DNA of 64,000 bases from Neoarius graeffei (GCF_027579695.1 NC_083571.1:73568279-73632278); one strand, 5' to 3'; numbered from the stretch's first letter, positions 46,934 to 59,484 are shown. Program-made: numbers and translations. Notes: generated from the sequence alone by a model not told the origin.

Positions 46934-47155
46934 AACAGGAGTAACAACGTATTTACTCTCATGATGCAAAACCCATGATGTCAAAAGGGCCTGGCAGCCA
47001 ATCACAGCTTGGCTGACAACCTGAAAAACAACATTATTACCAAATGATGCTTCCTGCCATTTTCGTTTATTTATAGCAGGATAAAGAAAGGTTAAAAATA
47101 AAATTTAGAATGTGATTCTAAATTAGATAATGTTAATGCTCTCAGAGGATTTTCT

Positions 47156-47350
47156 GTTGGAAGCCATGGCCTAATGATTAGAGAAGCAGCTTTTGGACCA
47201 AAAGGTCACAGGTCTGAGTCCCTGGACCAGCAGGAATCACTGAAGTGCCCTTGAGTAAAACACCTGACCCCCCCTAACTGCTCCCCAGGCTGCTTTGGGT
47301 CCGTTGTACGTCACTCTGGATCAGAGCGTCTGCAAAATGCCTGTAATGTC
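47156..47350 (+). mobile_element. V-SINE-like tRNA-derived SINE (copy B)
   Basis: Duplicate of 22116-22340. The poly-C tract is only six bases here, so the copy A expansion happened after the duplication. Confidence 0.75.
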
Positions 47351-48570
47351 ATTCATACTGTACGCTGAGACCACACCCTTGTTCTCTGTACAACATTTAA
47401 AAAAGACAAAATCTGATCTTTTAAAATGAATGCTATAATGAAGACATTTATTTTCACTCACAAATTACAATCTTATTTATAAGTACAGTAAATATAATGT
47501 TTAACTAGTAAAACTAAACGCATTCCTCAGATCATTCCAATTCAGTTGCACTGGATGTGAAAAAAAAATACCAGTAAAATAATGAATTTTAGTTGAAGTC
47601 CCACCAAAACTTTTTAATCTCAGCAACACTTTTCTATCCCTCTTCAAACCATCAGATGAAGTTATCGTGCCAGGACAGAAAAGAAGCAAAGAACTCAGTT
47701 GATCAGTTTGGGCTGGAGCAGGTTTTTAGTTTAGTTTCACAGAGTTCATCATAAATCCATACAGAACTGATTGACAGGCGAAAATTACAGGACGGATAGA
47801 CCCAATTGACAATTTTCCCTTGCACAAATACAAAAACATAAAAATATAGATTGCTAATAAACTATAAAAGTATATAAACAAATTATGGATAAAAAAGAAA
47901 AAAGTTTCTTATGTCCTATTATTAATAAAATAGATAACTGACTATGGTGACCGGTACGTAGGTAACTTTTCAAAATATAAAATATGAAGTCGACTCTTAA
48001 ATACAGTTAGACTGGTTGCGTTCTTAATATTTGAAGAAAGGCTGTTCAAGAGTTTACCAGTTCTAGGTCCCATGGCATGGTGATTTGTTGATGCTTTAAA
48101 CGGGCTCGTGGAGGTTTCCGGATGTTATATCTGCAGCCTTTCTCGAAATGAACCCTCGGCACGTAGATATAGCCTCCTGGGAGAAAGCCCCATTTCAGCG
48201 CTTTTCCCAGTGCGTCATTTTGCTAATGAGAAGCAGGAGGCGGGGAAGGGTAGAGGGTGGGGGCGGGTCTTATTATTAATATTCATGACATGTAAACGTG
48301 TTACCTCTGATTGGCTAACAGCACTGTGCCCGCTACCTCCAGTGGGTCAGAACAAGCGGATGTGGGTGTCTTACTATTGCGAGAGAGAAGGAACAAACCG
48401 CGAAGGGAAAAATACAGCGCGCTGACGTCATTAAGGTGCGATGCGAGGAAATAAAATAAATTCAACAAATGTTTGGGTTTTTACTGAACAAACAAACAAA
48501 TAAAATGAACGAGTGACTTAAAAAAAGAATGTGGGTGTCTTTGTAAATACTATTTTGATTGGCTATTATA

Positions 48571-48870
48571 ACAGAGCATGCTGCATGCTTTTTGGTTTTG
48601 TAGCACAGAGTACCTGGCTAACTGCAGGAAGCAGTTAGCTGCACAGCTAATGTAGCCATTGCAAGGCTAACGTGGCACCGATTTTAAAACACGGCAAAAC
48701 ATAAGCTCATAAGTTACAGTCAATTTCCAGACTAAACTCAGTTTAACAGAGCATGCTGCATGCTTTTTGGTTTTGTAGCGCAGAGTACCTGGCTAACTGC
48801 AGGAAGCGGTTAGCTGCACAGCTAATGTAGCCATTGCAAGGCTAACGCACCGATTTTAAAACACGGCAAA
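48571..48870. repeat. Direct repeat of about 175-bp period in the THAP element
   Basis: acagagcatgctgcatgctt, then tggctaactgcaggaagc.g and gtagccattgcaaggctaac, occur at 48571 and 48746. The second unit is missing a few bases. Confidence 0.9.
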
Positions 48871-48912
48871 ATGACTTAACAGTTATACACTTACTTGTTC
48901 GGTGTTTGTGGC

Positions 48913-49245
48913 TCATGTGGCAGGGATGCTTGGTACGGACCCAGGCTTCAGTGACAGTTGATGTGCAAAACCTGCCCTGTACTGTCCCAAGTTGTGGAAA
49001 CATTCATCAGGAAAATGCTTCCGACAAACATACACCGTCTTAGGTAGACTCAACGGCGTATTATTGGAGTAAATAAAATTAAGCCACTGCGTCTTCAGGG
49101 GCTCTCCCGTCGGCAGTAAAAACAGACTCCTTTCTGTGTTGTCACATCCATGTACAGCGCAACTTCCATGTTTGGTGGCAACTTTTGAGCTGGGCGGGCA
49201 ATCCATACAGTGGGTGGGAATCCAGAGGGGGGGCGTGGGGATCAT
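48913..49245 (-). CDS. THAP zinc-finger exon of a transposon
   Basis: Open from ATG 49245 (the frame is open upstream only from TTG) for 110 codons. It contains a C2CH THAP-type pattern: CAVHGC, then a WLNFIY segment, YVCRKHF with the CX2H pair, and a C-terminal hydrophobic stretch. THAP domains bind DNA. It ends without a catalytic domain, so it is a first exon or a truncated binding protein. The splice site at the end was not determined. Confidence 0.6.
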   Translation of the reverse strand: MIPTPPLWIPTHCMDCPPSSKVATKHGSCAVHGCDNTERSLFLLPTGEPLKTQWLNFIYSNNTPLSLPKTVYVCRKHFPDECFHNLGQYRAGFAHQLSLKPGSVPSIPAT

Positions 49246-52079
49246 CTCCCTTGCTGACGTCGGCAAGGGAAGAGCTTGTCAATGCGCCGTTTTGACGCGC
49301 CATTCTCAAATATTGGGCATAGTTTGGTTTACACATTATGAAATTTCTAGCCACTGGGGTGACTTAAGAAGGTCAGAGGAACTCATTTTAACGTTAAAAA
49401 ACTTCAGAAAGTGAAAATTTCATGCCATGGGACCTTTGGGAAATAGGATTCACGAAAATAGTTCTGTTCATGTCTGGAAAGAGGACGGTAGTTAGCAACA
49501 TCAAAGTTCCGGGTGGAATAGCAAGATGTAGCAGAAATTAGCTGGAAAAATTAGCAGTAGTAATGCCAGACCGAATCTTATAAAACAGTATCAAGTCACT
49601 AATCTCACGCCTATGTTCCAACGGTAAATGTTTCAGAGGTTTAAGTATTTCTGTGTAGCAGACAGCAGAAGGAGGTTAATTTAGAATAAACTTAGTTGCA
49701 TGTCTCTGAATGCTCTGTATTCGAGCTTTGTGCTTTACTGTGTATGGTGACCATAAATTACATGCATATTCAAGGCAGGGCCTCACTAAAGTACAGTAGA
49801 GGAGCTGCCTTGTCGCAGTATCACGTACTGTCTGTCCCAGCAGAGCCCAGGGCTTTACATTAGCACCCGCCCACCCGCCAAATGCGGGTAAAATTCGGCT
49901 TTGGCGGGTAATGACTTTAGTCCCACTAGCCACTTTGGTGGGTGGTTTATTCTGTGGTATACAATATATTTTAATTGTACTTTTCTCTGAAGGCATCTGA
50001 TATAATAAACGCATTGCAATGTGATATTACGCACCTACAACTCCCATGAGCACCTGCATAAACATTCTGACAACATGTTAGAATTGTTTAGAACGTTCAT
50101 TAACGTCAGATAAAATCAGTGATGCGGTAACCTGCGGTTAATGAACGAAGCAACAAAGTTGCTGACGACTGACAAGCGCACTATTTGGCGGCATATAGCT
50201 GGAGTTTCAAACCCTGCTGCTCAGGGAAAAGGGCGGACCCGGCGCCGTGGGGGGGGCGAAAGGGGGCGTCGCCCCCTCGTGGCTACAGCCCCGCCCCCTC
50301 AACGGAGACTCAGATCACTTAATTGTTTCCTTATGAAAATATAATGTATTATAGACGTATTAATAATTTGCATTTTCAAATACGAAATATTAAGTGGTTG
50401 CGCATTGCACAAAAATACATTTCACATAAATCACTACTAAAACTGGCATGGTAGAACAAATCTGATTGGTTGTTATGATTCTTATGTTGCACATTGTTAC
50501 TCTTTCGGGGGTTTTACATGTACACTTACAAGTGCACTGTCTCTGCAATATCCTGTAATATGCAGTCAAGTTTACGGGAGTAGTCTTTCCCCCACCGAAT
50601 TAAACGAATTCAATCACAATATTGTGAATCCATTTAATTTCTCTGTAGGCTAAGTTTATCTCCGTTTATGTTGGTGTGTGTGTTCATATATGGTCCGCTT
50701 TGTGCGCAAATAGTGTAAGAATATGTGTCGTTGACGTCACCCCCCATGCAGTGGGGGTGAAAATTCATCACTTCAGAGTGTTTTGTCCCCTACACGCCTA
50801 AACTGGGATCGCGGATTAAGTGGTTAGCGTTGACTCGGTGCGAGTCAGGAAGGCTATTATTGGTGCACATGGGCGGAGCGAGGGGTGGCTTTGGGGGCTT
50901 AAGCCCCGAATGTTTCTTCCAAAGCCCCGGATCCTTTAAGTTGTTAAAAAATACTGGGCTGCCAACTCTCACGCAATGAGCGTGAGACACATGCATTTGA
51001 CTGTCTTCACACGCCATACCTCCGATTTCTCACGCTAGAAAAAAAATCTAGTTTATCTATCTGATCTCGGCTACCCATTGCGTCGCGCCAACCACTTGCG
51101 ATCGATCAATTACGCCTTACGCACGGCTAAACAGGCAGAGAGGCGTTTCCTTCTGTACACACTCTCCCCTATGGCAGCTGGCGCATCTAATGATGCTGCA
51201 CTCCCCGGAAGTTGGATAATTGCCTACCGTCAATTTAGAGGAAGAGGAGAGAGAAGACGGTATCCGAGTTGAAGACGGGTGTCTCAGACAGGTTTGTACA
51301 TATGCACGCCAATGTGTGGTGTTACTGGCGTAATTATGAACTTAATAACCTTAAGAACCTGTGTGTGTTGTGGGAATATTTAATGCCATATCGAGAGCTG
51401 TGTACTAGGCATGCTAAATCATTATCGGCCTACTGCCGTGCCACAGCCTCTATCTTCCCCAACAAGCAGCACGGGGGAGCACCTCCTTAGCACAGGTTTA
51501 TTAAGCGCATTTTTAGTTTGTTTACTGCCTGTTATCAAGGCCGGATTAACTATATGGGTCTGCGGCACAGTGCCCAGGGGCACTAACCACTCACAGCCAG
51601 TGGGGGGCACCACTTGACAGAAACTTTAAAAATATTTTTCGTGAATGCCTGTGACCATTAACCCCCCTTTCCTCAACCTGTCAGTTGAGCCAGTCCACCT
51701 ACGGTGAAATGTATCAATTTTTTAAAAACCGCGGTAGAAATGAAAAATGGACAGACATCAATTGAGTGGTTGTGCGAAGAGAAAATTAAAAAAAGAGAGA
51801 CTCCAGGCGTGTAGCTGCAATTAAAAATGTTCCAGTGTTAGATGGGTTTTTTTTTTTTAAATAAAAACATCGACAACTGCTGTCACTACCAGCGCTGAAG
51901 CCGGGGAGGAGGATATGTGCGAAGCCACTTTAAGCCAGAGATCAGTTCACACCATGGTGACGAGAAGGAAGACGAGTGTTATGGATGTCAACCCACCGCA
52001 GCCGACGCCAGTAGAACACTTCTCTATTTCAACTGATCCTGCGCTATGGGGAGAACATGTCTAGGTTCATACAGAACAG

Positions 52080-52400
52080 ATACTCTTTGAATTGATACAC
52101 ATATGTATATTGTACATCTGAATATGCCGTACTGGATGTTATTTGAATTTATATTTCGAATTGAGACATTTGAATATGTTGCCTAGATCGATGCTATTTT
52201 AACTGATACACATTTTGAATTGACACATTTGAATATGCTGTATTGTATATAGATGGATGCTGTTTAAATTGCTGATGCCGTTTGAATTGATACACATTTT
52301 GAATTGAGACATTTTAATATGGTTAGAATAGAGTATGGACGCTTTGAAGGTTTTTATTGAGACATACAAATATATGCTGCTCACTTTGAATAAGACATTT
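52080..52400. repeat. Degenerate tandem repeat, ttgaattgatacacat type
   Basis: ttgaattgatacacat, ttgaattgagacattt and gaatatg words recur in an irregular array. Small ORFs over it are repeat artefacts. Confidence 0.7.
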
Positions 52401-52629
52401 CAATATGCCTACATGCATATCGTTGGTTGTTTTCAGTGAATTTGATGGGCTGATGTAGCCTACTTAATAAATTTTCAATGAGGAAGAATGACCTTGTTTA
52501 TGTGTACTATTGTTTATGTATATGCTACTATTTTTGACAGCAAAGAGCAAGGTTTGTGAGTGTGTGCAGGAGGTTACTGAACGCGTGCGTGGTGGGGGGC
52601 ACTTGAGGTATAGTGCCCAGGGGCACCGC

Positions 52630-53015
52630 CATCGGCGTCGCCAGGGGTATTTTACTGGGGCACGTGCCCCAGTATAGATCTGTAGTGCCCCAGTAAAAAA
52701 AATCCAGTGACGAAACGCTCTGAATTTTAAACTTGGGAATAGCTGCAATTTAATTAATTCATAACGTGGGGTAGGCTAACCGATGCGCGAAGAAGACCAT
52801 CTACAATGCTTTTACATTGGTAGTTTTGGCTGGCCTCGCGCACACTAAGCAATGTGAAAAAAGTGTGCGCGTGACATGAGTAACATCTTGGTTGCTATGG
52901 GGACCGCAGACTCCAGCAGCCCTCAGATGCAATGAAATTCAGAGCAGGGGAAACCATCTCTCCGTGTTTTTCAACTGTTTACAGGTTAGTAGACAGTAAT
53001 TCCACTGTCATTTTT

Positions 53016-53069
<54 letters not shown>

Positions 53070-53598
53070 GGTGCTTTTAGAGGCTTTTGGATTGTGTTTA
53101 GAGATGTTCAATGCTGAAAATGCGTGTGCTTACAAAGATATGTTTGGTGATTTAAAAGGTATCAAGTGTGAATACTGTTGGCCATTAAGTACTCTTGGTT
53201 GAGTTTAAAAACTCGGCGGTGTTGTATTGTATGTTAATATGTTCTTTTACAATATTACCAACAGTATAAGTATTACATTGCTATTATCACAAATGTTGCA
53301 AATATTCATACTGTTATTATTAAATGATTGACCTGGATTCAGTGTCCTCGTAATCATTTTGAGTTTTACAGCTCTAGTGACTAGTTTTAAGCAGGCCGTT
53401 TCTAAATATAAATATCAATATATAAATATATATTACATAAAATATAATATATATTACATAAAATGTAATATATATTATATAAAAAATATAAATATAAATA
53501 TAGTGCAAAATTTTTTGCTCGCGCGCTTCGCGCGCTCGCATACATTTCCTGTGCCCCTTTTGTGCCCCAGTATGGTCTTGGGTCTAGTGACGCCCCTG
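52630..53598. mobile_element. hAT MITE nested in 51536-53626
   Basis: Related inverted ends (catcggcgtcgccagg ... tctagtgacgcccctg) are flanked by a perfect 8-bp duplication GGCACCGC (52622-52629 and 53599-53606). It contains a CA tract (53021-53064) and an AT-rich ATATAT/ATAAA array (53405-53505). Confidence 0.85.
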
Positions 53599-53639
53599 GG
53601 CACCGCATTGGCTTAATACGGCACTGCCTGTTATCATAC

Positions 53640-55070
53640 TTTATGACTTTATTTGAAGCCATACTGGAAATGTTGCAAAATAAAGCAAGGAAGAGATAAT
53701 ATTACAAATGCAAGAAGAGCCATTAGCCACCATACCTATTGTTTATTTACAGGGTATTTATTTTTAATTATTTATGATGTATGTAATTGCTCAGTTAAAG
53801 TAAATAAAGCATGGTCACCTGTAATATCAAAGAACTTGAACTTGTTGTGAATAATTAAAAAAAAGACAGAACAATATACTGAGGAGACATGGTTTCAAAG
53901 AGGGCAAGACAGGTAGAGAATATTTGTCAGATAACAGGCCCTGATGAATGCTCTATTACTAATAAGAAACATAGATAAGAAATAAATTAAATAAGCTATA
54001 TTAATATATTTCTTATTAAGTATGACAAATTTTTAAGCCCAACTTTGTGTGCACATTCCCACCTGTGGCCAAGGTTCAGCTTTTGTGTTTCAATACTGTT
54101 CAAACTTAATCATTTTAATGTTTCTTGTACAGTAGCACATGCACATTTTGCTTACTGTTTAAGCATTTTATTTGTTCTTTTGCTGTTGATATTTTTCCCC
54201 ATGCCAATCTTCTGCTGAACCCAGTGGTGGGGAAAGCCCTTAAATGCATAATGAATAGTCAGTGAGAGACAATCTTATTTTTGCAACGGTTATTAAAAAC
54301 TTAACATTTAGCCTAGTTTCAATTCAGAAGGTGTTTAGGCTTAGCTGATGAAATATTTTCAAACATGAACTTGCCTTTAAATCTGAAACACAGGTCTATA
54401 GGGCTACAGGAACATTGGCAGTCATCTGTAGTTTTCTAGTGTGGGGGCTTTTAAGCCAAAACTTGGTGCTTTTGTTGGCCACAAGCTGAAGGCCTGGCAA
54501 GTCAGGGTGTGTAAGAATGTAGGTATGGCACAGCAGGCCACTCCGAAAATCCACCAGAATGCAGGAAGATCTACTAAATCCAAAATCCCCCCCCCCCCCC
54601 CCATTGTCCATCCCCAGCTGGACGACCCACAGACAAAACACCAGAATGCAGGGGGACAAGTGAATATCAAACTGAATACAAAATTCCCACTTACTGCATG
54701 GTTTGTGGAAAAATTTTGCTGTCGACCCCCCCCCCCCCCCAAAAAAAAAAAAAACAATCTCACTCCAAGGAATTTTGAAAAGTTGGCAGCCCTGAAAAAT
54801 ATGACAACCCTGACGTCACACTCACTCTAAATTACATTACAACTCATTAATGGGCAAATAGCCTACAACAAATTCCGCATTTCCCTAATTTTCAAAATGT
54901 TGCTATCTTAACGCACCGCAACAAGAAATTTCATCAACAGATACATTGTAGGCTACTTCACTGATCAGAATCTCCAGCATTTCAGCCTTGAAGTTCGACC
55001 AATCAGAATCAGAGTTCGGCGATCTGTGGCGTCGCCATAGTTTCGTAAATAAACTAACAAAAAGAAGAGC
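53640..55070. other. Interior of the 50868 hAT, no intact gene
   Basis: Contains poly-C/poly-A runs (54587-54602, 54726-54754) and low-complexity sequence. No coding similarity is recognised before the short exon at 55079. Confidence 0.4.
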
Positions 55071-55078
55071 GACTCACC

Positions 55079-55133
55079 ATGGCAAGCAAAAAGCAGTCGA
55101 CACTTTTGGGTTTTTTAAAAAGAAAACCAAAAG
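55079..55133 (+). pseudogene. First exon of a hAT transposase, orphaned
   Basis: MASKKQSTLLGFLKRKPK followed by the donor GTAAGA. This Lys-rich leader is typical of the first exon of fish hAT (ZMYM/KIAA1586-like) transposases. No downstream exon remains. Confidence 0.55.
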
Positions 55134-55417
55134 GTAAGAATAGTTTTATTACTTGTGCTTGCAAACTGAAATAATAGGCTAGTTCTGTTATACTGCACAG
55201 AAAGTCCGACGCCACAGTTCGCTGAACTGACTTTGGTCTGATTCATAACTTCAAAGTGAATGGGACGTTCGTCAGCATTGTAGAGCTGTGTTGTGTTTAA
55301 CACTTAAATGCTAAGATATTATTTTAGCTCAGGCCATTTATGGACATCAAGTGTTCTGCCAAATTTAAAAGTCTCAATTTTGCCATTGATGTTTACAGAA
55401 GTCAGTAGTTAAGTGAT

Positions 55418-55610
55418 TGTGGCAGCGGGGGCGTGGTCAAGCGCCGGTCTGTGACAGGAGGGTGGAGCCGGGGAAGGTGAGTGGCAAAATCGCTACACCT
55501 GACTGTAATTAACCTGTGTTTGTGTGTGTTTTCCCAGTAACCGCTCCCTATTTAAGGAGGCAGAGAGAGAGGAGAGAGAGCGCAACCCGGGATTGGAGGC
55601 TGAGCGTGTG
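55418..55610 (+). repeat. Inverted partial gypsy LTR
   Basis: Reverse complement of 58235-58427, starting TGTGGCAGCGGGGGCG. It abuts the truncated integrase. It creates a terminal inverted repeat in an LTR element. Confidence 0.9.
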
Positions 55611-55611
55611 G

Positions 55612-56637
55612 AGTTTTGCGCGCAGGTCCATAACGTACTGAATTTCATTTTTACTTTGTGAAGGTCCCTCCTCCCAATTTTCCCGCAGTACATCTAAGAT
55701 GCCGCGCGGCTTATGCCCATATAATAATTCAAACGGGGAGAACCCCGTGGAGGCTTGGGGGACCTCTCGCACTGCAAACAACAAGGGTTCGAGCCACTTA
55801 TCCCAATTATGTGCGTCCTCACTTACGAATTTTTCGATAATATTCTTGAGGGTGCGATTGAACCGTTCAACTAAACCGTCCGTCTGTGGGTGATAAACGC
55901 TGGTGCGGATCGGCTTAATACCCAGTAGCCCATACAGTTCGCTCAGTGTTCGTGACATAAACGAGGTGCCTTGGTCAGTCAGAATCTCTTTCGGGATTCC
56001 AACCCGGGAGATGACGTGGAAGAGGGCCTCTGCAATACTGCGTGCTGAGATATTGCGAAGAGGCACCGCTTCCGGGTATCGCGTTGCATAGTCCACCAGA
56101 ACCAATATAAAGCGGTACCCTCGTGTTGACCGATCTAATGGCCCGACGAGATCCATCCCAATTCTTTCGAACGGGGTCTCGATTAATGGTAGGGGGCGCA
56201 AGGGCGCTTTTGGAATGGCCGCTGGATTTACTAACTGGCATTCGCGGCACGCCGTACACCACTCACGGACGTCGCCGCGAATCCCTGGCCAATAGAATCG
56301 GGCCATTATCCGGGCGAGTGTCTTATCCTGCCCGAGGTGTCCAGCCATGGGATTAACGTGAGCCGCCTGGAATACCAATTCCCGGCGGCTCTTTGGAATT
56401 AACAACTGGGTGACTCGCTCTTTCGTCTGAGTGTCCTGCGTCACTCGGTATAACCTATCATTCAAAATGGAAAAATAGGGGAAGGACGGGGTGGCGCTCG
56501 GCTGGAGCGTTTGACCATCGATTACTCTCACTTGGTCAAACGCGTGTCGCAGAGTCTCGTCTCGCGATTGTTCCAGTGGGAAATCCGCGAGGGATTCCCC
56601 AATAGAAAGAGGAGGGGCCGGCGGCTCCTCACTCTGT
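55612..56637 (-). pseudogene. Gypsy integrase, 3'-truncated
   Basis: The HHCC zinc finger (HVNPMAGHLG ... CTACREC) and the D, D and E catalytic residues (GMDLVGPL, TDQGTSF, GLVERFNR) are present. The C-terminal chromodomain region is cut off at the inverted LTR arm. The stretch before it joins directly to the protease frame end, showing the reverse-transcriptase deletion. Confidence 0.8.
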
Positions 56638-58063
56638 CATGGAGATGACGTAGACGGCTCTGCGACCGCAGCTCCAGCCAAAGCGACACCGGGACCTCCC
56701 CCTGTCAACAAGCAGGACCCACTCTTTACTAAGCGTGCCATTAATCCCCGAAATCCCGGCCAATCAGTCCCCAAGATCAAAGAGTGGGTAAGGCGAGGAT
56801 TAACCGCCGCCTTCACTATAGATTTTTCCCCTCTGAAATATATGTGGACCGACACCAACGGGTAGCTGTGAATATCCCCATGCACACACAACACCTTCAC
56901 CCCTTGTGCTCCCCCCAATGCCTCGTCTTGCACCAGGCTTTGGCGGATCGAGGTCTGATTGCAACCCGAATCCACCAACGCCTGATATGTAGCCCCTTGT
57001 ACACTTACCAGTATGCGATACGCTCCGGCCCGATCGAGGGCAGCCTCTGGCGCGTCGGGGATCCGCACCACCGCCCCCACCTCCATCGCTGCACACTGTT
57101 GCTGCAGGTGGCCCGGTTCCCTGCAGCGCCAGCAAACCGGCCCGGGCCTTCCCTCTGCAGCTGTGTTCTGGGGCTCACTCACCTGAGGGGGGGGAGAGAC
57201 AGACACAGAAGGGAGAAACGGGAGGGCACCACGGGTGTGGCGGGCCGGCTGGGGTGGAGCCGGCCCCCGCCTCCGTGGTGGGGGAATGGGGCGAGGACGG
57301 GACACGGGAGGAGGGGGGGAGAAAGAGAGAGAGAAGAGGAGGGAGAAGACGATGTCGTCCATTGTCCTGCCGCCGGAACAGCCGCCAGATGATCCTCCGC
57401 CAGTCCTACGGCCTGATCCAGCGACGCCGGGCGGTGGCACTGGACCCACTCCGCGGTTCCGGCTGGTAAGCGGGCGATGAACTGTTCCAGCGCCACCTGG
57501 TCGATGATTCCCTCGGCGTCGCGATCTTCGGCCCTCAGCCACTGCCAGCAGGCGTCCCGGAGCTGCTGGCCGAACGCGAACGGGCTGCCGACTTCTTCCA
57601 TCCACAGCGCGCGGTAGCGCTGGCGCTGCTGCTCCGGCGTGCGCCCCACGCGCTGGAGGACGGCCCGGCGAAGGTCGGCGTAGGCCAGCCTGCGGTCGGC
57701 GGGGAGCTGTAGTGCGGCCAGCTGCGCCTCTCCCGTCAGGAGGGGGAGGAGGCGCGTCGCGCGCTGCTCCATCGGCCACCCCGAGGCTTCGGCGACCTGC
57801 TCGAACAAGGTGATGAAAGCCTCGGGGTCGTCCTGCGGGCCCATCTTGGTCAAGGTGAGGGGAGACGGGCCCGCGGCCGGGGCGCTGGTGGACCCAGCCG
57901 ACGCGAGGAGCCGCCAGAACGCCTCTCGATCTTCCTGCTGGGCCAGCACCAGGGCTTCGAAGCGGCGCTCCTGCTCCTTTCGGAGCGTGATGAGCGCCTG
58001 GTGCTGGCTCTACTGAGCTGTGGCGAGGGCGTGGACCAAGTCCGCGAATGGGGAGGATTCCAT
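56637..58063 (-). pseudogene. Gypsy gag-protease, broken
   Basis: Starts at ATG 58063. A TAG at 58014-58012 interrupts it after 17 codons, then the Gag capsid-like region continues open to about 57380 (DDPEAFITLFEQVAEASGW, WMEEVGSPFAFGQQLRDACW). A frame change follows, and the zinc knuckle (CWRCREPGHLQQQC) and aspartic protease (ALVDSGCNQTSI) continue to 56637. GC content is far above the surroundings. Confidence 0.8.
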
Positions 58064-58108
58064 GGGGCTGCAGGACTGATGCTCCACCTTCCCAGGTATC
58101 GGCACCAC

Positions 58109-58427
58109 TGTAGCACGGACAATGTGTGGGTGGAGCACAGAGGACGGCAGGACAGCGTTTGGAGGTAGAGGAAGCGTATTTATTAAATAAACTTTTCAGT
58201 CTAATTACGGCGTAAGCACACACGCACACAGACACACACGCTCAGCCTCCAATCCCGGGTTGCGCTCTCTCTCCTCTCTCTCTGCCTCCTTAAATAGGGA
58301 GCGGTTACTGGGAAAACACACACAAACACAGGTTAATTACAGTCAGGTGTAGCGATTTTGCCACTCACCTTCCCCGGCTCCACCCTCCTGTCACAGACCG
58401 GCGCTTGACCACGCCCCCACTGCCACA
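58109..58427 (-). repeat. Gypsy LTR (complete)
   Basis: 319 bp, TG...CA on either strand. On the minus strand it is followed one base later by TGGTGCCGATACCTGG, a plausible primer-binding site. Confidence 0.85.
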
Positions 58428-59484
58428 GTGATTATTATTTCTTTCCATTAAATTGTATTGTCTTGTTCAGAATGTGCAGCTGAGAATGGAGTGTATGACT
58501 CAGAAGGGATTTACGATTTGCCATGTCTAGCAGGTCACCCCAAAATGCACTAGAACGTAGGAAATTGCATCTAAAAAATCCAAAATTTTCTGGGGGAGAC
58601 CCCACAGACCCCCCGCTGGGCTAAGCCCCTGATGTTCACGTTGTTTGTCTCCGCCTATGCTGGTGCAGCCGCGGGGTCTGTTGATTTTTTTTAAATTATG
58701 ATTTTGGCTGCCGAGCCAAGTACCTTAGACTTGCATTGACGTTTTGTTTTCATGCCGCGGCGCTATTTGTATGTATTTTAAATTTAAAGGACTTGCCTGT
58801 AGGTTTGTGTGTGTTGTTTTATGTTTGGCATCTTTCCGGTTGTAACGCGTCTGTGAGAAAATTGGAGGGGAGGGTTAACAGGTGGGCACAGGTGTTGATA
58901 AAGCGCAACTGCCCTGGTAATATGTCACATGATTTTCCCGTACTAAAGCAACCTTCGGGGCCGTGGTTTTGTGGTTGGCGCAGTTAATTGTTTGAAACAC
59001 GTTGTCAGACCGCCATCACTACTACACACTATATGAAAAATATTTGCCCCCTTGCGATTTCTAATTGCGTAAACTGTTCTTGGGCTGGGCCTGGAAAAGG
59101 GGCAGAGATGCGCAGCGCCAGAGGTGTTCTGTAAAGTTATCCTACCTCTTGGATTTGTCCTACCAAGCCTACTGCGCATACCTGAGCAGCATTTTAAAAT
59201 CCCCGAGGTCCGTGATGCGCAAAGCGCGCGCCCAAACATGTTCGCCATATTGAAATGAGAGGGTGAATTACACATCACACAAGAGATCTGTTCCTGAAAT
59301 TACTTTTAATGGTGTTTGAACTGAACATTGTAAGTTTTGAAAAAAAATCATATATGTGGCAAGAGTAAGAATAATTTAAGCTTGTTTAATGGTTTGATCT
59401 GCCTCAAGCAATGAGGACAAAAATTACCCTAACCATGCAGCCTATGGAACTGAGATACATTAACAATCTGGGATCCGTTACACC

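Larger units (their letters stand above)
48065..49435. mobile_element. THAP-encoding TIR element, copy B only
   Basis: Inverted ends AGGTCCCATGGCATG ... CATGCCATGGGACCT. Copy A has the empty site in the LINE (gtttaccagttcttgggaa near 23057). The target duplication is at most 1-2 bp. It carries one THAP exon and a duplicated module of about 175 bp but no catalytic domain. P-like or ISL2EU-like families both have THAP domains; I cannot decide between them. Confidence 0.8.
47718..49847 (-). pseudogene. LINE ORF2 C-terminal fragment (copy B), split by a THAP element
   Basis: Same LINE fragment as 22700-23480. It is interrupted by the insertion at 48065-49435 and has fewer TTTAG tail units. Confidence 0.7.
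51536..53626. mobile_element. hAT element nested in 50868-58659
   Basis: Inverted ends CAAGGCCGGATTAA ... TTAATACGGCACTG with a perfect 8-bp duplication CCTGTTAT (51528-51535 and 53627-53634). No transposase is seen. It is itself interrupted at 52630. Confidence 0.85.
55418..58427 (-). mobile_element. Ty3/gypsy retrotransposon with an inverted LTR arm
   Basis: A minus-strand element with one complete LTR (58109-58427), gag-protease and integrase, flanked by the 5-bp duplication GTGAT (55413-55417 and 58428-58432). Its far end is not a direct LTR: it is a 193-bp piece of the LTR in reverse orientation, so the element begins and ends with the same sequence inverted. Reverse transcriptase and RNase H are missing between protease and integrase. 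Confidence 0.85.
50868..58659. mobile_element. hAT element carrying nested insertions
   Basis: Ends CATGGGCGGAG ... CTCCGCCTATG are inverted and flanked by near-identical 8-bp repeats (ttggtgca at 50860-50867, ctggtgca at 58660-58667). It keeps a first transposase exon (55079-55133), but the core is lost. It contains another hAT (51536-53626) and a gypsy element (55418-58427). Confidence 0.7.

Noticed and set aside
53359-53662. YIKYNIYYIK-type ORFs on both strands
   Set aside because: Translation of an AT-rich simple repeat inside a hAT MITE.
57235-57480. Arg/Gly-rich ORFs on the plus strand of the gypsy element
   Set aside because: High-GC antisense of gag; no motif.
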